Below, one piece after another: positions 45,288-57,071 of a stretch of DNA of 64,000 nt. A program made the translations under genes and the position numbers. The stretch lies in the NCBI GenBank assembly GCA_030737835.1, contig CM060849.1, positions 4,960,001-5,024,000 on the forward strand, written 5' to 3'. Source of the stretch: Acorus gramineus (taxonomy: Eukaryota; Streptophyta; Magnoliopsida; Acorales; Acoraceae). Below the pieces are notes generated by a model. That model was not told the DNA's origin, ran no database searches, and worked only from the letters and a program-made list of their open reading frames with translations. Numbering within the stretch: the stretch's first letter is position 1; each line of letters opens with the position of its first letter.

Positions 45288-47502
45288 TACTACAACAAAA
45301 TAGGGTTTTGATGATGGACAAAAACTGTCACCAAAACCCTTATGTCTATCACGAAAGAGTTATAGCGATGCTCGGACTTATGTCGCTGCTGAACCAGTCA
45401 CCATAGTTTTTCGTGACGGTCAAAGCCTGTCTCTCACCGTACGTGGCATATGGTGACAGACACACCTGTCACCATATGTTGACAATAGGTGACGGACACA
45501 AATGTCTGTTTATTATTTACTAACATTCAATGACAGGCGGTGCATAAGTTTCAATGACGGTTGAAACTTGACCGTCACCATAGGTAGTATATGGTGACCA
45601 ACGAATTAGTCACCATAATCCGATATATAATGGATCAGTGGTCAATGTCAGTCACCTTTTGTAAACATTTAGCGACAGATTATCACTGTCATTATAGAAT
45701 ATATAATTACAATTAAAATTTTCTATAACAATCAATATTCATAGTTGCTATATCAATAATAAAACATTTTGATATAATAATTTATAAATAATTATTTAAA
45801 AAAATAAATTCATAACATGTACAATCATAATTTAAAAAGTAAAAATAATAAAAACTTTTCATATATAAAAGAATCTCAACAATTCATTACATATTTCAAT
45901 TAATATTCAATTACATTATTATAAGAGTTCCAATATGCAAAAATAAAATATCAACTTCCTTGAAGAACACTGTTCCTCTTCACTTTCGTCCAATCTATCT
46001 CCACCTACAAAATAATGATTATAAAGAATTGATTAATGAAACATCAATTAATTAAGATATAACAATTCCTTGAAAGAAGTAAAAATAATACCGTGATACA
46101 CAAATGCATAATTTGATATTCTATGAATAAACCCAAACACACTGACATGTCTGATGATAAAAACTATTTGTGGATAAAAATAAATAAAAAAATAAATTTA
46201 TTAGTGGGTGTTGCAACCGTTAGTCACAAATTCGAGATTCGGTAATAATTCGGTAAGGGTTTTGTTCAGTACAATTTGGATTATTCCGAAAAAAATACGG
46301 AAAAAAATTCATATAAATTTGAAGACTTAAAAACAGTCTATATATATAACATAAATCAAAATACACAAGTAAACATCGTAATCATAAAAAAAAACATTCA
46401 TTTTTAAGATGTCATAGTCATGAAATATCATGTAAACATAATCACTTAATTAAAAATAAATATTCATGACAATTTGACCATGCCTAAAAACATAAAAAAA
46501 AGTCATCCATGTTACAGACTTACAGTTTACCCCCTCAACAAACTAGAACCCACATGAGACTGAGAGAGAGATTTGACTCTAAAGAAGGCAAAACAAACGT
46601 ATCTCGCCACCTCCCTCACGACTCTCATTTGCTCCACCAATAAAAAAAAACAATAACCTTTTCAACTTCTCACAAGAAACCCAAAAAAAAAACAAAGCAT
46701 CCATTAAACAGACACACAGAGAGTGACTGACGGCATCAGACATGAAAGCTCGATCTGGATCTTCAACAATGGGAGACAGAATCCCATCATAGTCCATGAA
46801 TATCAAGAATTTGCAACAAGTCACAAATAAAAAAGAATTAAAAGAGAAGAGAAGGACCTCGTGGTTGTTTTGCCGCGCGTGATTGGAGCTCGCAGAGGAG
46901 ATGACGGAGACGTTTTATGGGACGTAGAGAAGAAAAGGAGATGGTGGGGGTTTAATTTCAGATTTATTTGAAGCTTTGGTGATGGTGGTGCCTTGGTGTA
47001 ATGTAAAACGGCAGAGAGAGAGAGAGTTCAACCCTTTTTTTTTTTTCTTGTTTTATGGGAGAGCAATCATGGCAGGGAATTGTAATAAATTAGGAGAAGA
47101 CACTGAGTTTTTTTTGTCTCTCTTGATTCTCATATATTTTGTAAGTCTATAATTACAATATGATTACATGGATACTAAATATAACTTTTAAATTTAATTG
47201 TGAATAGATTTTATGACATTCCATTAGTGTCTGTCACTTAATAAATACAAATGATAACATTCTAATTATGTTTGTCACCAATAAATACCATTTTTTACTT
47301 TTTTAACATGTGTGTCACAATAACCGGTATTTATATGACACATTTTAAGCAATTGTCATAAAAATAAAATTTTGTGATAAACAAATGTAACAGTCATCAA
47401 AAACTGTTTATTATGACATGCATTCTTGACTATTACCTAACAATAGTTTTAGGAAATAGCTATTCAAAATGTCTGTCACCAAAACCCTGTTATGTTGTAG
47501 TG
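45288..47502. mobile_element. CACTA element, target duplication AGT, carrying a gene fragment
   Basis: Ends are TACTACAACAAAATAGGGTT on the left (first base changed from C) and CACTACAACATAACAGGGTT on the right (reverse complement), flanked by AGT at 45285-45287 and 47503-47505. CACTACAA termini with a 3-bp duplication define the CACTA superfamily. Subterminal regions carry many GTCACCAT, GGTGAC and GTGACGG repeats in both orientations, as expected for transposase-binding repeats. No TNPA/TNPD genes are present, so the element is non-autonomous. It lies about 100 bp upstream of the antisense ORF at 47607. Confidence 0.92.
46732..46824 (-). pseudogene. Captured trehalose-6-phosphate phosphatase exon fragment
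   Basis: The minus-strand frame reads [20 protein letters not shown] followed by AFMSDA, then GTCAGT, a plausible splice donor. FLDYDGTLSPIV.DPD.AFMS is the phosphatase box A of plant trehalose-6-phosphate phosphatases (HAD superfamily; the Asp residues of DYDGT form the catalytic centre). Here the Thr is Ile. No adjoining TPP exons were found and the segment sits inside a CACTA element, so it is a captured fragment, not a gene. Confidence 0.85.
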
Positions 47503-47606
47503 AGTGCCGTCGTCATTTCAAAGCGTCGTCTCAACAATATTTAAAGGCCAAATGGGAAGTACTTTCTCATCCCATCTCGTCCCTTCTCTTGATTCTTGAA
47601 AATTCC

Positions 47607-48814
47607 ATGGATAGAATCGTTGTCACTGCAGCCCTCCACAGAGAGTTAGGTATTTCTTTTGAATATGTGGTGGATGAGTTGGCTGAGGATGAAGTCCCTG
47701 CCCTCTATTCTGACATCGTTCTCCTCCATCCAAGTTATTTCAAGGATGGGGGTCTTTCTCTCCCTCTACCACATTTGGTGACAGAGTTTCTTAATTTCTT
47801 TGGCCTCCACCCCATCTTGGTAGTCCCCAACGTGTACAGCATCCTGATGTGCGTGGTCGCATGGGGAGAGAGAACAAGATTTAAGCTTGGTTTGTCAGAG
47901 ACCCGCTGGATTTACCAGGTCAAGGCTTCAACCTCTGGTCGGTCTCCGTCCTTCTACATCTCCCACCGGGCCAGGGCGCCAAAGCTGATCATTGGCATGT
48001 CCCGGGGTGACATCTTCGACTGGCAGGATTGCCAGATCCGGGTCCGGGGTCCTTGGATACCAGATGGTTGGGACTCATCGCGCCACCACCTGTGTCATCC
48101 CTGAAAGCCAAAGGTGGATGCTCCCAGGCTGGAGATCGAGGAGGTCAAGATGGACGATATCTCCCGATTCATGGAGTATCAGAACCGATTATGGTGGGAG
48201 CTCCTTGGATTGAAAGAACCAAGAAGTGCGCCGCCGGTTGCAACATTTCTTGCCGATGTGGTTGAGTCTGCCGGTGGCCTCAATTCGGTTCCCACTCCTT
48301 CCGCTCCGTGAGGTGTATCACGGTGGCACTTGCAGAGGTTCCTCCGGTTGGGTTCTGGATCATGTTCCATTGCCCAACTAGTGGATCTTACTTCTTCACC
48401 ACCACCCTCTTTCTCCCCATCTCCATCGTCTTCTTCTTCTTCTTCTTCAGCCCATGCCTCTAGGGGTATTGCTCCTCCCACAATTGACTTAAATATTTAA
48501 TCCGTGCTCGTGGTGCTGGTCTAGATACTGCTCCAACTCTAGAATATCGTCTTCTTGATGTCGAACTCCCTCTGGCCGGTTCATCTAGGAACTTGCAAGC
48601 TTCAGCAGATGCTGCCTTTCTTTCCCTGAACCGCCAGATGTGAGACCTTCGTGAAGTTTATGCGGGTGCCGAGGAAGAACATATCCTAGAGTTCATCAGC
48701 GAATACCGCCTTGGCTACTCTGACCACTCATGTGGTTTTCAAGAGATGAGCAACGAGGAGCTGCCTGCGCTTCATCGAGCTGCAAGGGAGAGGAGATACA
48801 ACAAGAAGAACTGA
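47607..48814 (+). pseudogene. Antisense ORF of a Tat-type Ty3/gypsy element, copy 1
   Basis: From ATG 47607 the frame runs through ELGISFEYVVDELAEDEVPA, LPLPHLVTEFLNFFGLHPIL and PNVYSILMCVVAWGERTRFK, the 'putative gypsy-type transposon' domain often found in plant retroelement extra ORFs. In-frame stops at 48104 and about 48311 and a Ser-rich linker precede a C-terminal helical part (YRLLDVELPLAGSSR, EEEHILEFISEYRLGYSDHS) ending at 48814. An AATAAA-like signal follows near 48885. It resembles copy 2 at 49473 in domain order. Not a host gene. Confidence 0.7.
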
Positions 48815-49472
48815 GCAGGAGACAGAACAGAGGGCTGATTATCCTAGATAGGATTCCCTTTTTTTGTAATCTTTATCTAATCAATGAATAAAAAAAATTA
48901 CTTTTTGGTTCAACCTTGCTCTTATCTCGCTTAACCGCATACTTAGTCAAGTTCGTAATGAACATAGACTTAGCAAAAGTCGTATGTTCCCCTTCTCATT
49001 CCGTGGCCCTCAAAAAACTAAGGCACCTCGGTTTTCTTCACAAAGATCCGCGCTAGGTGAATAAGCAAATTTGTGATGAACGAGTAGAAGTGCCTCGTGA
49101 AATATCAACGAGCAGGACATCCCTGGTTGCGTCTAATCGGTCTGGTCGTGAAGATCTTCCTGACGACCTCATTTATCATGATGCCACGTGGAAAGCTTGA
49201 GATAACTGCGCAGTAAACCTGCCATGTTTGTCAAAACTGACGCCTTGTCTTCCACGCCAGTTGTCCCTCGATCTCTGTAGAAGATTACGGTGGCATATCT
49301 TCCTCAATTTTGATTTTTGCGCCTTCATCATGATTACGGGGGGTTCTCAAGGAGGAACATTCACCTTAAAGTAGGCCTCAACCCGCGAGGAGAGGAGAGA
49401 CAGAATACAAAAAAGAACACATTCCCTTTTCGTCTTCAACAATCACTTCTCGTTTTCTCCATTGTCGTCACC
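48815..49472. other. Spacer between the two antisense-ORF copies
   Basis: The first part looks like the 3' UTR of copy 1 (AATGAATAAAAAAAATTACT), and the second part is probably the 3' end or LTR region of the element carrying copy 2. No gene is recognised. Confidence 0.4.
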
Positions 49473-49912
49473 ATGTCCATGGATATCAATCAGAAGTTGC
49501 GGTCTTCCTTATCCATCCTTGATTCCATCACCATCACCCCTACACCTTACAAATCCTTGGTTGACTTGAAGGATCAGGGTCCCAACAAGCTATACATGTA
49601 TCCTTTTCAGATGTTGAGAAGTTCCCTTTCTTTTCCTCTCCCCCAACTGGTCAAGGATTTCATGTGCCGGTTTAAGCTTTATCTGACACAATGTTCTCCT
49701 AACCCGCTGAGAGTTCTGATGTGCATCGTCACCATCAACCGTTCACTGCGCCTCAACCTCGGAGTCAATGACATCTACCACATGTATGACCTGAGGAAGT
49801 CAGAGCACGCTTTCCTACTTGTGGGCCAGAAAAGACGCGGTCCCCCTCGTGAAGAGCCTTCCATCTTCTGACAGCAGGTGGAGAGAGGAGAACCTCATGT
49901 AGCTGTCCGGTC

Positions 49913-51054
49913 TAGGGGTGCAACTTGGGCGGATTGAACCCGACCCAACCCGGCTCGTGGGCGGGTTCGGGTTGGGGTTTTTTAGCGTCGGGTTCAACCC
50001 GACCCGAACCCGAACCAACCCGAACCCAATTCGGGTCGGGTTCGGGTTGGCGTCTCGGGTTGGCCGGGTTGAACCCGAACCCGTGTATTTTTTATAGAGG
50101 GGTTAAATACTTAAATCCCAACCCTCCATCTTTGATATGGAAAATCATAGCCCTCTATTTCAATTAAACCTAACTCATCCAAATATCCAATACCCCTTTC
50201 ACTCACTGCCGTCAAACACTCAAACCTCTCCAATCCTCACGGCCTCACCGACCGGGCGACCCTCACCGACCGCCCGACCCTCCCCGACTCTCGACGGCCC
50301 TCAGCCCTCGCCGACCGCCCGACGTTCACCGATCCACGCCGCCCGACCCTCCCCGACTCTCGACGGCCCTCAGCCCTCGCCGACCGCCCGACGTTCACCG
50401 ATCCACGCCGCCCGACCCTCCCCGACTCTCGACGGCCCTTAGCCCTCGTCGACGCAAAAAGAGAGGTTCGTTCAATCGTTCACTTTGTTGAGACTTGTTT
50501 GTGTGATATAGACCGACCATGGCTTCTAATGGAAAGATACAGAGAGGAGATCCAAAGCTTAAATGCCATTCAAGTATCCAAAGCTTAAGTTCTTTGATAC
50601 ACAGAAAGTATGACCTCGTTTCTTTTAGAAGATGGTCCTAGATTAGTTTAACAAAAAATTAAAATTTTTAAATATGGCTTATTTTAATTTTAACGGATGA
50701 AAAATTTATAATTTTTTTATTATTATTTACATTTGTGAAAATCAAGATAGAAGAAAAAATAAATGTTATCCTAATCTTTACATAAAACTAAATGTCCTTG
50801 AGGGTTATTTAATTAAGTTTTTATATTTTTTAATTATTCACAAAAATAACCCGAGCCCAACCCGAACCCGAGCCCGAGCCCGGGTTCAACCCGAACCCGA
50901 CCCGAACCCGCGGGTTGAGGTCGGGTTCGGGCTCGGGTTGCACCATTCGGGTTGAGGTCGGGTTCGGGTTCGGGTTCGGGTTGGGCACTGTATATCGTGG
51001 GTTGGGCTTGGACATGTCTTCAACCCGACCCGACCCGCCCGAGTTGCACCCCTA
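49913..51054. mobile_element. hAT-like element, imperfect 8-bp duplication GTCCGGTC/ATCCGGTC
   Basis: The left end is TAGGGGTGCAACTTGGGCGG and the right end, reverse-complemented, is TAGGGGTGCAACTCGGGCGG. The flanks GTCCGGTC (49905-49912) and ATCCGGTC (51055-51062) match at 7 of 8 positions. CCCGAACCCGA-type subterminal repeats fill the first and last ~180 bp. The centre holds a 66-bp tandem repeat and an AT-rich part; there is no transposase. Confidence 0.88.
50272..50445. repeat. 66-bp GC-rich tandem repeat inside the hAT element
   Basis: Units containing CCCGACCCTCCCCGACTCTC and CGACGTTCACCGATCCACG repeat about 2.5 times, nearly identical. The proline/serine-rich frame through it is a product of the repeat. 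It is a GC-rich patch in an AT-rich element. Confidence 0.85.
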
Positions 51055-53530
51055 ATCCGGTCTTTGGGCGTTTTTAACCTCTGGCCCACACGATGAGCCT
51101 AGGGTGCCTTTCACTTTGCGTCCGATGAGTCTGGAGCATAAAAGCGATAAACTTTTATATCTTTACCTCCTTCGACTTGGCTGATGAATTTCATCTCCTT
51201 CTCTTAGATGACTTTGAGCACGCGACTCCAGATCCATCGGTGGTGAAGTTCGATCAAATTGCTCGGACCCAAGAGCTGGAAGAAAAGGATTTTTGCTAAG
51301 TCCTCCACCTCCCTGCCCCAAGGGTAGCTGGTTCTTCTTCGATGGCTACTCGTACATCATCGGAGATCAGCGCAACTTCTGCTCCTTCTCCCGCTGTCAG
51401 TGAGGAGGTGGCTGAACAATTTACTGCCCTCAAGGCCAAATCCGCCTCCATTTCGAAGAAGAGGCCGAGGATGCTTCTTCCCTCAAAACGAAGGTTCAAG
51501 GTTTCTCGCACGATCTCAACGGCTGGCGAGGCAGAATTAGAAGATGGAGCAGTTGCTTCGTCAGATGTACTTCTGGCTTCTCCTTCCGAGAGTCTGGGCG
51601 ATCTACCAGCAAGTGCTGCTGTTGACCAAGAAGTGGGGCCTACTTTGCCTTCCATTGAAGAGGGACGTCCTCCAAGTCCTACCGTCAGCTTGTTGCTGGA
51701 TGCGGTAGTGGTTCCCTCTTCTCCAGAAGTTGAAGTGGTCATGGCTTCTTATTTCAATGTCTCGGTAGTGACAGCCGGATCGACAATCGATTCAGCCCGT
51801 GTTAAGCCATCCCCGACGGAGGTGGTGCACGTCACACCCCTTTGGTAGTTTTGCCAGAGATGCCCCAAGTCGCGGCGATGGATTCGGAACCTCCTTCAAT
51901 AGTCTCGTTGAAGGTGCCCCTTGCCGTTGTAGTGAAGACCACACCCTCCATAGTGCTTTCACCAAGGATGCCCCCAGTCGTTCCGACTGTGGTCGTCTCC
52001 TCGGTTCTTTCTTGTTTGGATGCACCCCCTACCAAGGTGTCAAAGGCCACCCCTTTTGCTGCCGTAGCAGCTGACGTACCTCGTTCGGCCTCCACAGAGG
52101 CTCCTCCGGCTATAGCCACCAGAATCTCCCATGCTGTAGCTCCTGCGACGGTGGCTTCAGCCTACGCTCCTTCTGGCGGTCCTTTTGCTAGGTGCACCAA
52201 CAAGGAGCTCGCCTGCACTCAACTCAGGGGTTGTCTTCTTGATGATGACCTAGACAACGCTCGCCGAGCTACAAGTGAGGCGCAGTTCAATTGGCTTGGC
52301 TGGTGCTTTTACAATATAAGTAACTTGACTCTTTCTTTCGAGTTTCTTTTTCAGTTTTTAAATAATTTGCTTCTCTGAACTCTGTCATCCTGTAAGTGCT
52401 CATCGAGCGAGATCTGGGAGTGAGGAGGTCTGAAGGTCTCTTGTGGGCGGCCCAAGAGCTTGCATAGCGCAGAGAGGAACAGCTGAAGGCTGCTGAAGAG
52501 CATATCGCAACTGTGAATCGAGCTCGTCTAGCTACGGAACTTGTCTGATGCTCAAGCTCGCGCTACTGCTACTGAGGAGGGAGTGAGAGAACTTCTAGAT
52601 CTAAAACTCTCCCAATCCTTCGACCAGGCCAAGCTCTCCTTGCGGATACAAAGTGCAAGAAGTGAATTGAGGCTTTGACACAAGAATCACGAGATCAGCA
52701 AGCTGTCATCTGCGGGCTTCGAGGTGATGTTATGGTTGCTTACGAGGACGGTTTGACGAAGGGTCATGATGAGGCCTCCGCGACGGTGAAAAATCAAATG
52801 AAAGAGATCTTAGACTCTCTGACGACTTGTGCTGAGAAGAACTACAATCTTGGATATCGTCAGGGATATGACGATAGATCCAATGACGTCACCCCAGTGT
52901 CCCCATTGTACCTTCTATGACTCAGGATTTGGCCCTGATAGTGGGACCCAGAATGGCTAGACATTTTTGTAAAGAACAATGTTTATCTAAACGACTTGTC
53001 TTTTTCATATCTGTTTACTGTTTTCTTGCATGATTCGAATGCTTGTGGTGGAAGTGCTATTCTTTCAGAATTTAAACCCATGTTTTTTAGTGGGCTAACT
53101 CTGTTTATCCTTTTGTCGCGTCGCGACCTCCCAAAGTTGGTCATAGAGTCTTGACTCTTTGCGACCTAGTGGGCATACGAGAAGTTTGCCTTCCTAACAA
53201 CCTCGTCACGTGAGTGTAACCTATGCATCCCACTTTTTCATGCCTTTTACTCAAGTGCTCAATCGATGGATGGGGCATCCCCAGCGCGACTTCTTTCACG
53301 AAGAGTGCTCATCCAGTGACCTGAACTAGGTTCATTCGCGTCCTCTTTTGTGAAAAGTTCTTACCTGGAACAAGGTTCATGCGCGACCTCGAACGGGCTT
53401 TCATTCACATGAAAGATACATAACGAGTAGAATTGAAGCCAAGTTATGAAAAAGCTTTATTTCAAAAGTAATACTTTTTTAAATGCATTACATTGCTAGG
53501 TCTGATGAGTGCCTCTCCATTCATTCACTC

Positions 53531-55638
53531 TAAATAATAAGCTCATTTAGGTCCCAACCCAGCGAATTTGTATGGTCCCTCCCAGTTGGGTCAGAGCTTA
53601 CCATCAAATCGCTTTTGGGATTCCGGGAATATCTCCTGTAAGACCCAAGTCTCCAACTTGAAAGCTTCGACGTGAAACCCTCTTGTTGTAGCTTCAAGCG
53701 ATCTGATTCCAATAGTTCACCATTCTGATAGAAGCTGCTTCCCTTCGCTCGTCCCTTAAGTCCAAGTCGGATGCGAGAACCTCCTCGTTTGCTCGGGGCT
53801 CATAGTTCTCGATCCGAAAGGTTGAGATTCCAAGCTCTATAGGAATCACGGCCTCTACCCCAAAGGCTAGGGGGAAAGAAGTTTCCCCTGTATGCCCATA
53901 ATACCAAGGGGAGTTCATCCACCTAGTTACCTTTGGCCGCATCGAGCCGCTTCTTGATCCTGTCCAGAATGGTGCGATTAGTGATCTCTACTTGACCATT
54001 CCCTTGAGAGTAAGGAGGAGAAGAAAAGAGATGTTTTATTCCCAGCTCCTGGCATAATTCCCTCATTGTGGCATTGTTGAACTGTGTTTCATTGTCAGAG
54101 ATTATAGTGTTTGGCACTCCAAACCTACATACAATCTCCTTCCAAAGGAAGCTTCGTACCTCGACATCCTGAATCCTTGCCAGGGCCACAGTTTCTACCC
54201 ATTTGGTGAAGTAGTCAGTGGCTACCAGGACGAACCGCTTATGAGATGTTGCCATGGGCATCAGTCTGATTATATCGAACCCCCATTGAGCAAACGGCCA
54301 GAGACTTTGAAGAGTATTCAAGTCCCCGGCGGGTCGATGGATCAACGAGCCGAATCGCTGACACTTGTCACACTTTCTCACCAGATCAAGCGAATCTTTG
54401 GCCAGGGTTGGTCAGAAATATCCGGCTGTTAATACAGGGCGAGCCAAAAACCTTGAGGCAGAATGGCTCCCGCATATCCTCGAATGCATCTCTTCAAGCA
54501 CTTCTTTGGCTTCCTCGAGGGTGATGCATCGTAGGAGAGGTCCGTTGAAACTCTGCCTGTATAAAATGCATTGATCAGAGATCAAGAACCGAGTGGATCG
54601 ATTCTTAATTTTTCTGGCTTCTTCCTAATCCGGCGGGAGGATATCGTCTTTCAGATAAGACTGAATGGGATCCATCCACGTCGCTTCTCAGGGTTCCGAA
54701 GCTATCGCCATGATATGCTCGAGACGAGCGAGGCTTGGTTCCCCCAAAACTCAACCTGAATTTCGCAAGATGGTTCTCCCTCCAGAGCACTAGCCAAATT
54801 CGCCAAGGCATCAGCTTGAGTAATTTGCTCATGATCAATGGAGTGGATCTACCAATCGCCAATTTGTGCGAGCAGAGTGCGTGCATAGCTCCGATAGGTA
54901 GTCATGCGCTCGTCTTTGGTCTGATACTCTACAATGCTCTGACATACCATGAGCTGAGAGTCGTTGTAGATCACCAACTTCCTCATGGCGAGATCTACAG
55001 TGAACTCCAAACCCGCAATCAAGGCCTCATATTCGGCTTCGTTATGAGAGGCCTTGAACCTAAGTTTGATCGCATGTTCGAACAAAAATCCATCTTAACT
55101 TTGCAAGATCAGCCTTGCTCCTGACCCTCTTCGGTTGAACGCCCCATCAACAAGGAGTGTCACAGAAATTAGTCTGAAGTCAGAGATAGAGCAGACTTGT
55201 TGCTCCGCGGGAGTGAGATCGGCAATGATGTCGGCTACGATTTGCCCTTCGATCACATTCTTGGGTTGATAGTGGATTTCAAAGGCTGACAATTCCACTG
55301 CCCATGTTAACAATCGTCCTGCGACGTCTGCCTTTCGCAGCACCGAGTCGGTGATGATGTGAAACGAATGGGCTTGAAAGTAATGGCACAGCTTCCGGAC
55401 AGAAACAAGCAAGGTAAACGCGAGTTTTTCAATGCGAGAATACCTGGTTTCTGCCCTGTTTAGCACCTTGCTTGCATAATAAATCGCCCTCTTTCCCCAA
55501 TCCATGTCCTTCAGCAGCGCAGAACTGACAGCATGCTCGGAAGCTACGATATAAATCGCCCTCTGTCCCCGGTTTTGACCATCATGTCGTCAATGTAGAC
55601 CTCCACGATCTTGCTGATCTGCTGTTGGAAGTGTAGAT
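53531..55638 (-). pseudogene. Ty3/gypsy pol remnant (RT end, RNase H, second RNase H, integrase)
   Basis: Read on the minus strand from 55638: VEVYIDDMMVK (reverse transcriptase active-site motif), then a jump to AIYYASKVLNRAETRYSRIE and HSFHIITDS (gypsy RNase H region). A second RNase H-like part follows (FKASHNEAEYEALIAGLEFT, IYNDSQLM), as in Tat-lineage elements. The integrase has its zinc-finger end CDKCQRFG and core FDIIRLMPMATSHKRFVLVA, TDYFTKWVE, SDNETQF and GNGQVEITNR. The last part (53942-53531) has NSPWYYGHTGETSFPLAFGV and a frameshifted C-terminal tail. About 150 residues between YIDD and RNase H are missing, and the 5' part is cut at 55639 by an LTR-like sequence. Confidence 0.85.
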
Positions 55639-57071
55639 ACCCCAATTTTGACCGTCCAAAGAGACAAAAATAATTCAAGTAATATTGGAAACAACCACAT
55701 TTGAACATCTAAAAGAAAACTCCTTCAAAAACCAAACCCGGAAAACCTAAGTCCAACACTTAGAAAAATCTAAGAGCCTAGACAGGGGTAGCTACTTACA
55801 GGTAGCCGCCCAATACCAGGCGGTTAGTTGGAACTAGCCACCCCCTGACCGACTCCAAACCGCCTTCCTGGATGGGACATAAAGCAAGCATGATTGCGGC
55901 GGATTGTCCATTCTAGCGGCTTCATCTTAGCCAGTTCATCCTTAGTAACCAACCCAAGCCACCGCTTGTCAGAGATGGGACGTTTGACAGGTTATGATGG
56001 GGGCGGCTACCTGAGAGTAGCCGCCCCTCACTGGGCGGCTAAACACAACTAGCCGCCCCTCACCTAGACATTGTCAGAGAACAAAGATCTAATGGGAGGT
56101 CAAATCAAGCATTTTATTACCCATTTTGATCTATTGTCTAGTGAGCACTCCCCTACACCTTTTTACTATAAATAGGGGGGTCTCTAAGCATTTATTCACA
56201 ATCAAAACCCACAACAACTCACATTCCCAATCATCAATACATACAAGCCTATACCCCCACACTACCATTTCAAAAACCCTTGAGAGAGAAAGAGAGAGAG
56301 AAACCCATTTCCTACACCAAATCACTCTCCAAATCTACTCTCCAAAACCCAGGTTAAACCTAGCTTAACATTTTCCAAACACCCAAATCAAACCCTACCC
56401 AGGTTCTGCCCAAATTGAACTAGACACCAGGCGGCTACCCACAACTAGCCGCCCCCCACCAGGCGGCTAAATCAGACTAGCCGACCCTTCCCTAGCCCAC
56501 CTTAGTCTTAATTCTCCTTTAGTCAGGTTCCCGAAGCAGAAGAGGACCCCTGTCTTCACCTTGTATATGGCATATCCGTGTCTCAGAGCGGAGACCCCCA
56601 CAAACTCTCTCACGAAGGCGATCAAATCCACCCTCAACTTTTTCTGCTTTTTTAGAAAAGCAGGTGGCGATCACAACAACCCCTGAATCGTCCTGAGGAC
56701 CCGTCGGCCGCCTCAGCCAGGAACGAACAACCAACCCACCACCACTTCCGAGAGACGATCCAATCGAGCCTGCCAATGCACAGCTCTCCGGATCCGAGCC
56801 TCCGAAGAACCCCCACACACGCACAACCACTGGAGGACCAGGAGGAGGAAGAGAGGGAGGAAGGCTTCCTGGAGCACGCCTTTCTTTCTTTTCCCGAAAT
56901 CCAATACTGACAGCCTGGCGATCACGGTAGGACCTCCCTCGTGAAAGACAACAAAAGGTAATCCTCTTCTGCTTCCTCACAATAACCTGACTAGAATGCC
57001 ATCACCCCTCTAGGAAAGCTAAGATTCCCCCACCCCTCAAGTCTGACCCTCCTCTACTTTGCATTACAACA
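55639..57071 (+). mobile_element. LTR-like sequence inserted into the gypsy pol
   Basis: It begins TGTAGATACCCCAATTTTGA, which abuts the pol remnant directly. It has TATAAATAGG at 56167 followed by a transcript-leader-like stretch, and repeated GGCGGCTA / TAGCCGCC motifs. These and the TATA context parallel the LTR-like block at 40684. The minus-strand frame at 56519-56980 is GC-rich and without a domain. The 3' terminus is not resolved; it runs into the hairpin at 57072. Confidence 0.55.

Larger units (their letters stand above)
49473..52920 (+). pseudogene. Antisense ORF of a Tat-type Ty3/gypsy element, copy 2, split by hAT
   Basis: The N-terminal part (49473-49871) carries the same domain as copy 1: RSSLSFPLPQLVKDFMCRFK, then NPLRVLMCIVTINRSLRLNL. 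A hAT element (49913-51054) interrupts it. The frame resumes as DEFHLLLLDDFEHATPDPSV and a long Ala/Ser/Pro-rich disordered region (51342-52200). A helical C-terminus ends the ORF at 52920 (AVICGLRGDVMVAYEDGLTK, MKEILDSLTTCAEKNYNLGY). Frames shift near 51850 and around 52400-52650. It is convergent with the pol remnant at 53531-55638, with about 600 bp between. Confidence 0.7.

Noticed and set aside
46732-46824. A trehalose-6-phosphate phosphatase gene
   Set aside because: Only box A of one exon is present, with a changed motif residue, and it sits inside a CACTA element.
56519-56980. 153-codon minus-strand gene
   Set aside because: Gly/Arg/Ser-rich frame in GC-rich LTR-like sequence; overlapping frames are also open and no domain is visible.
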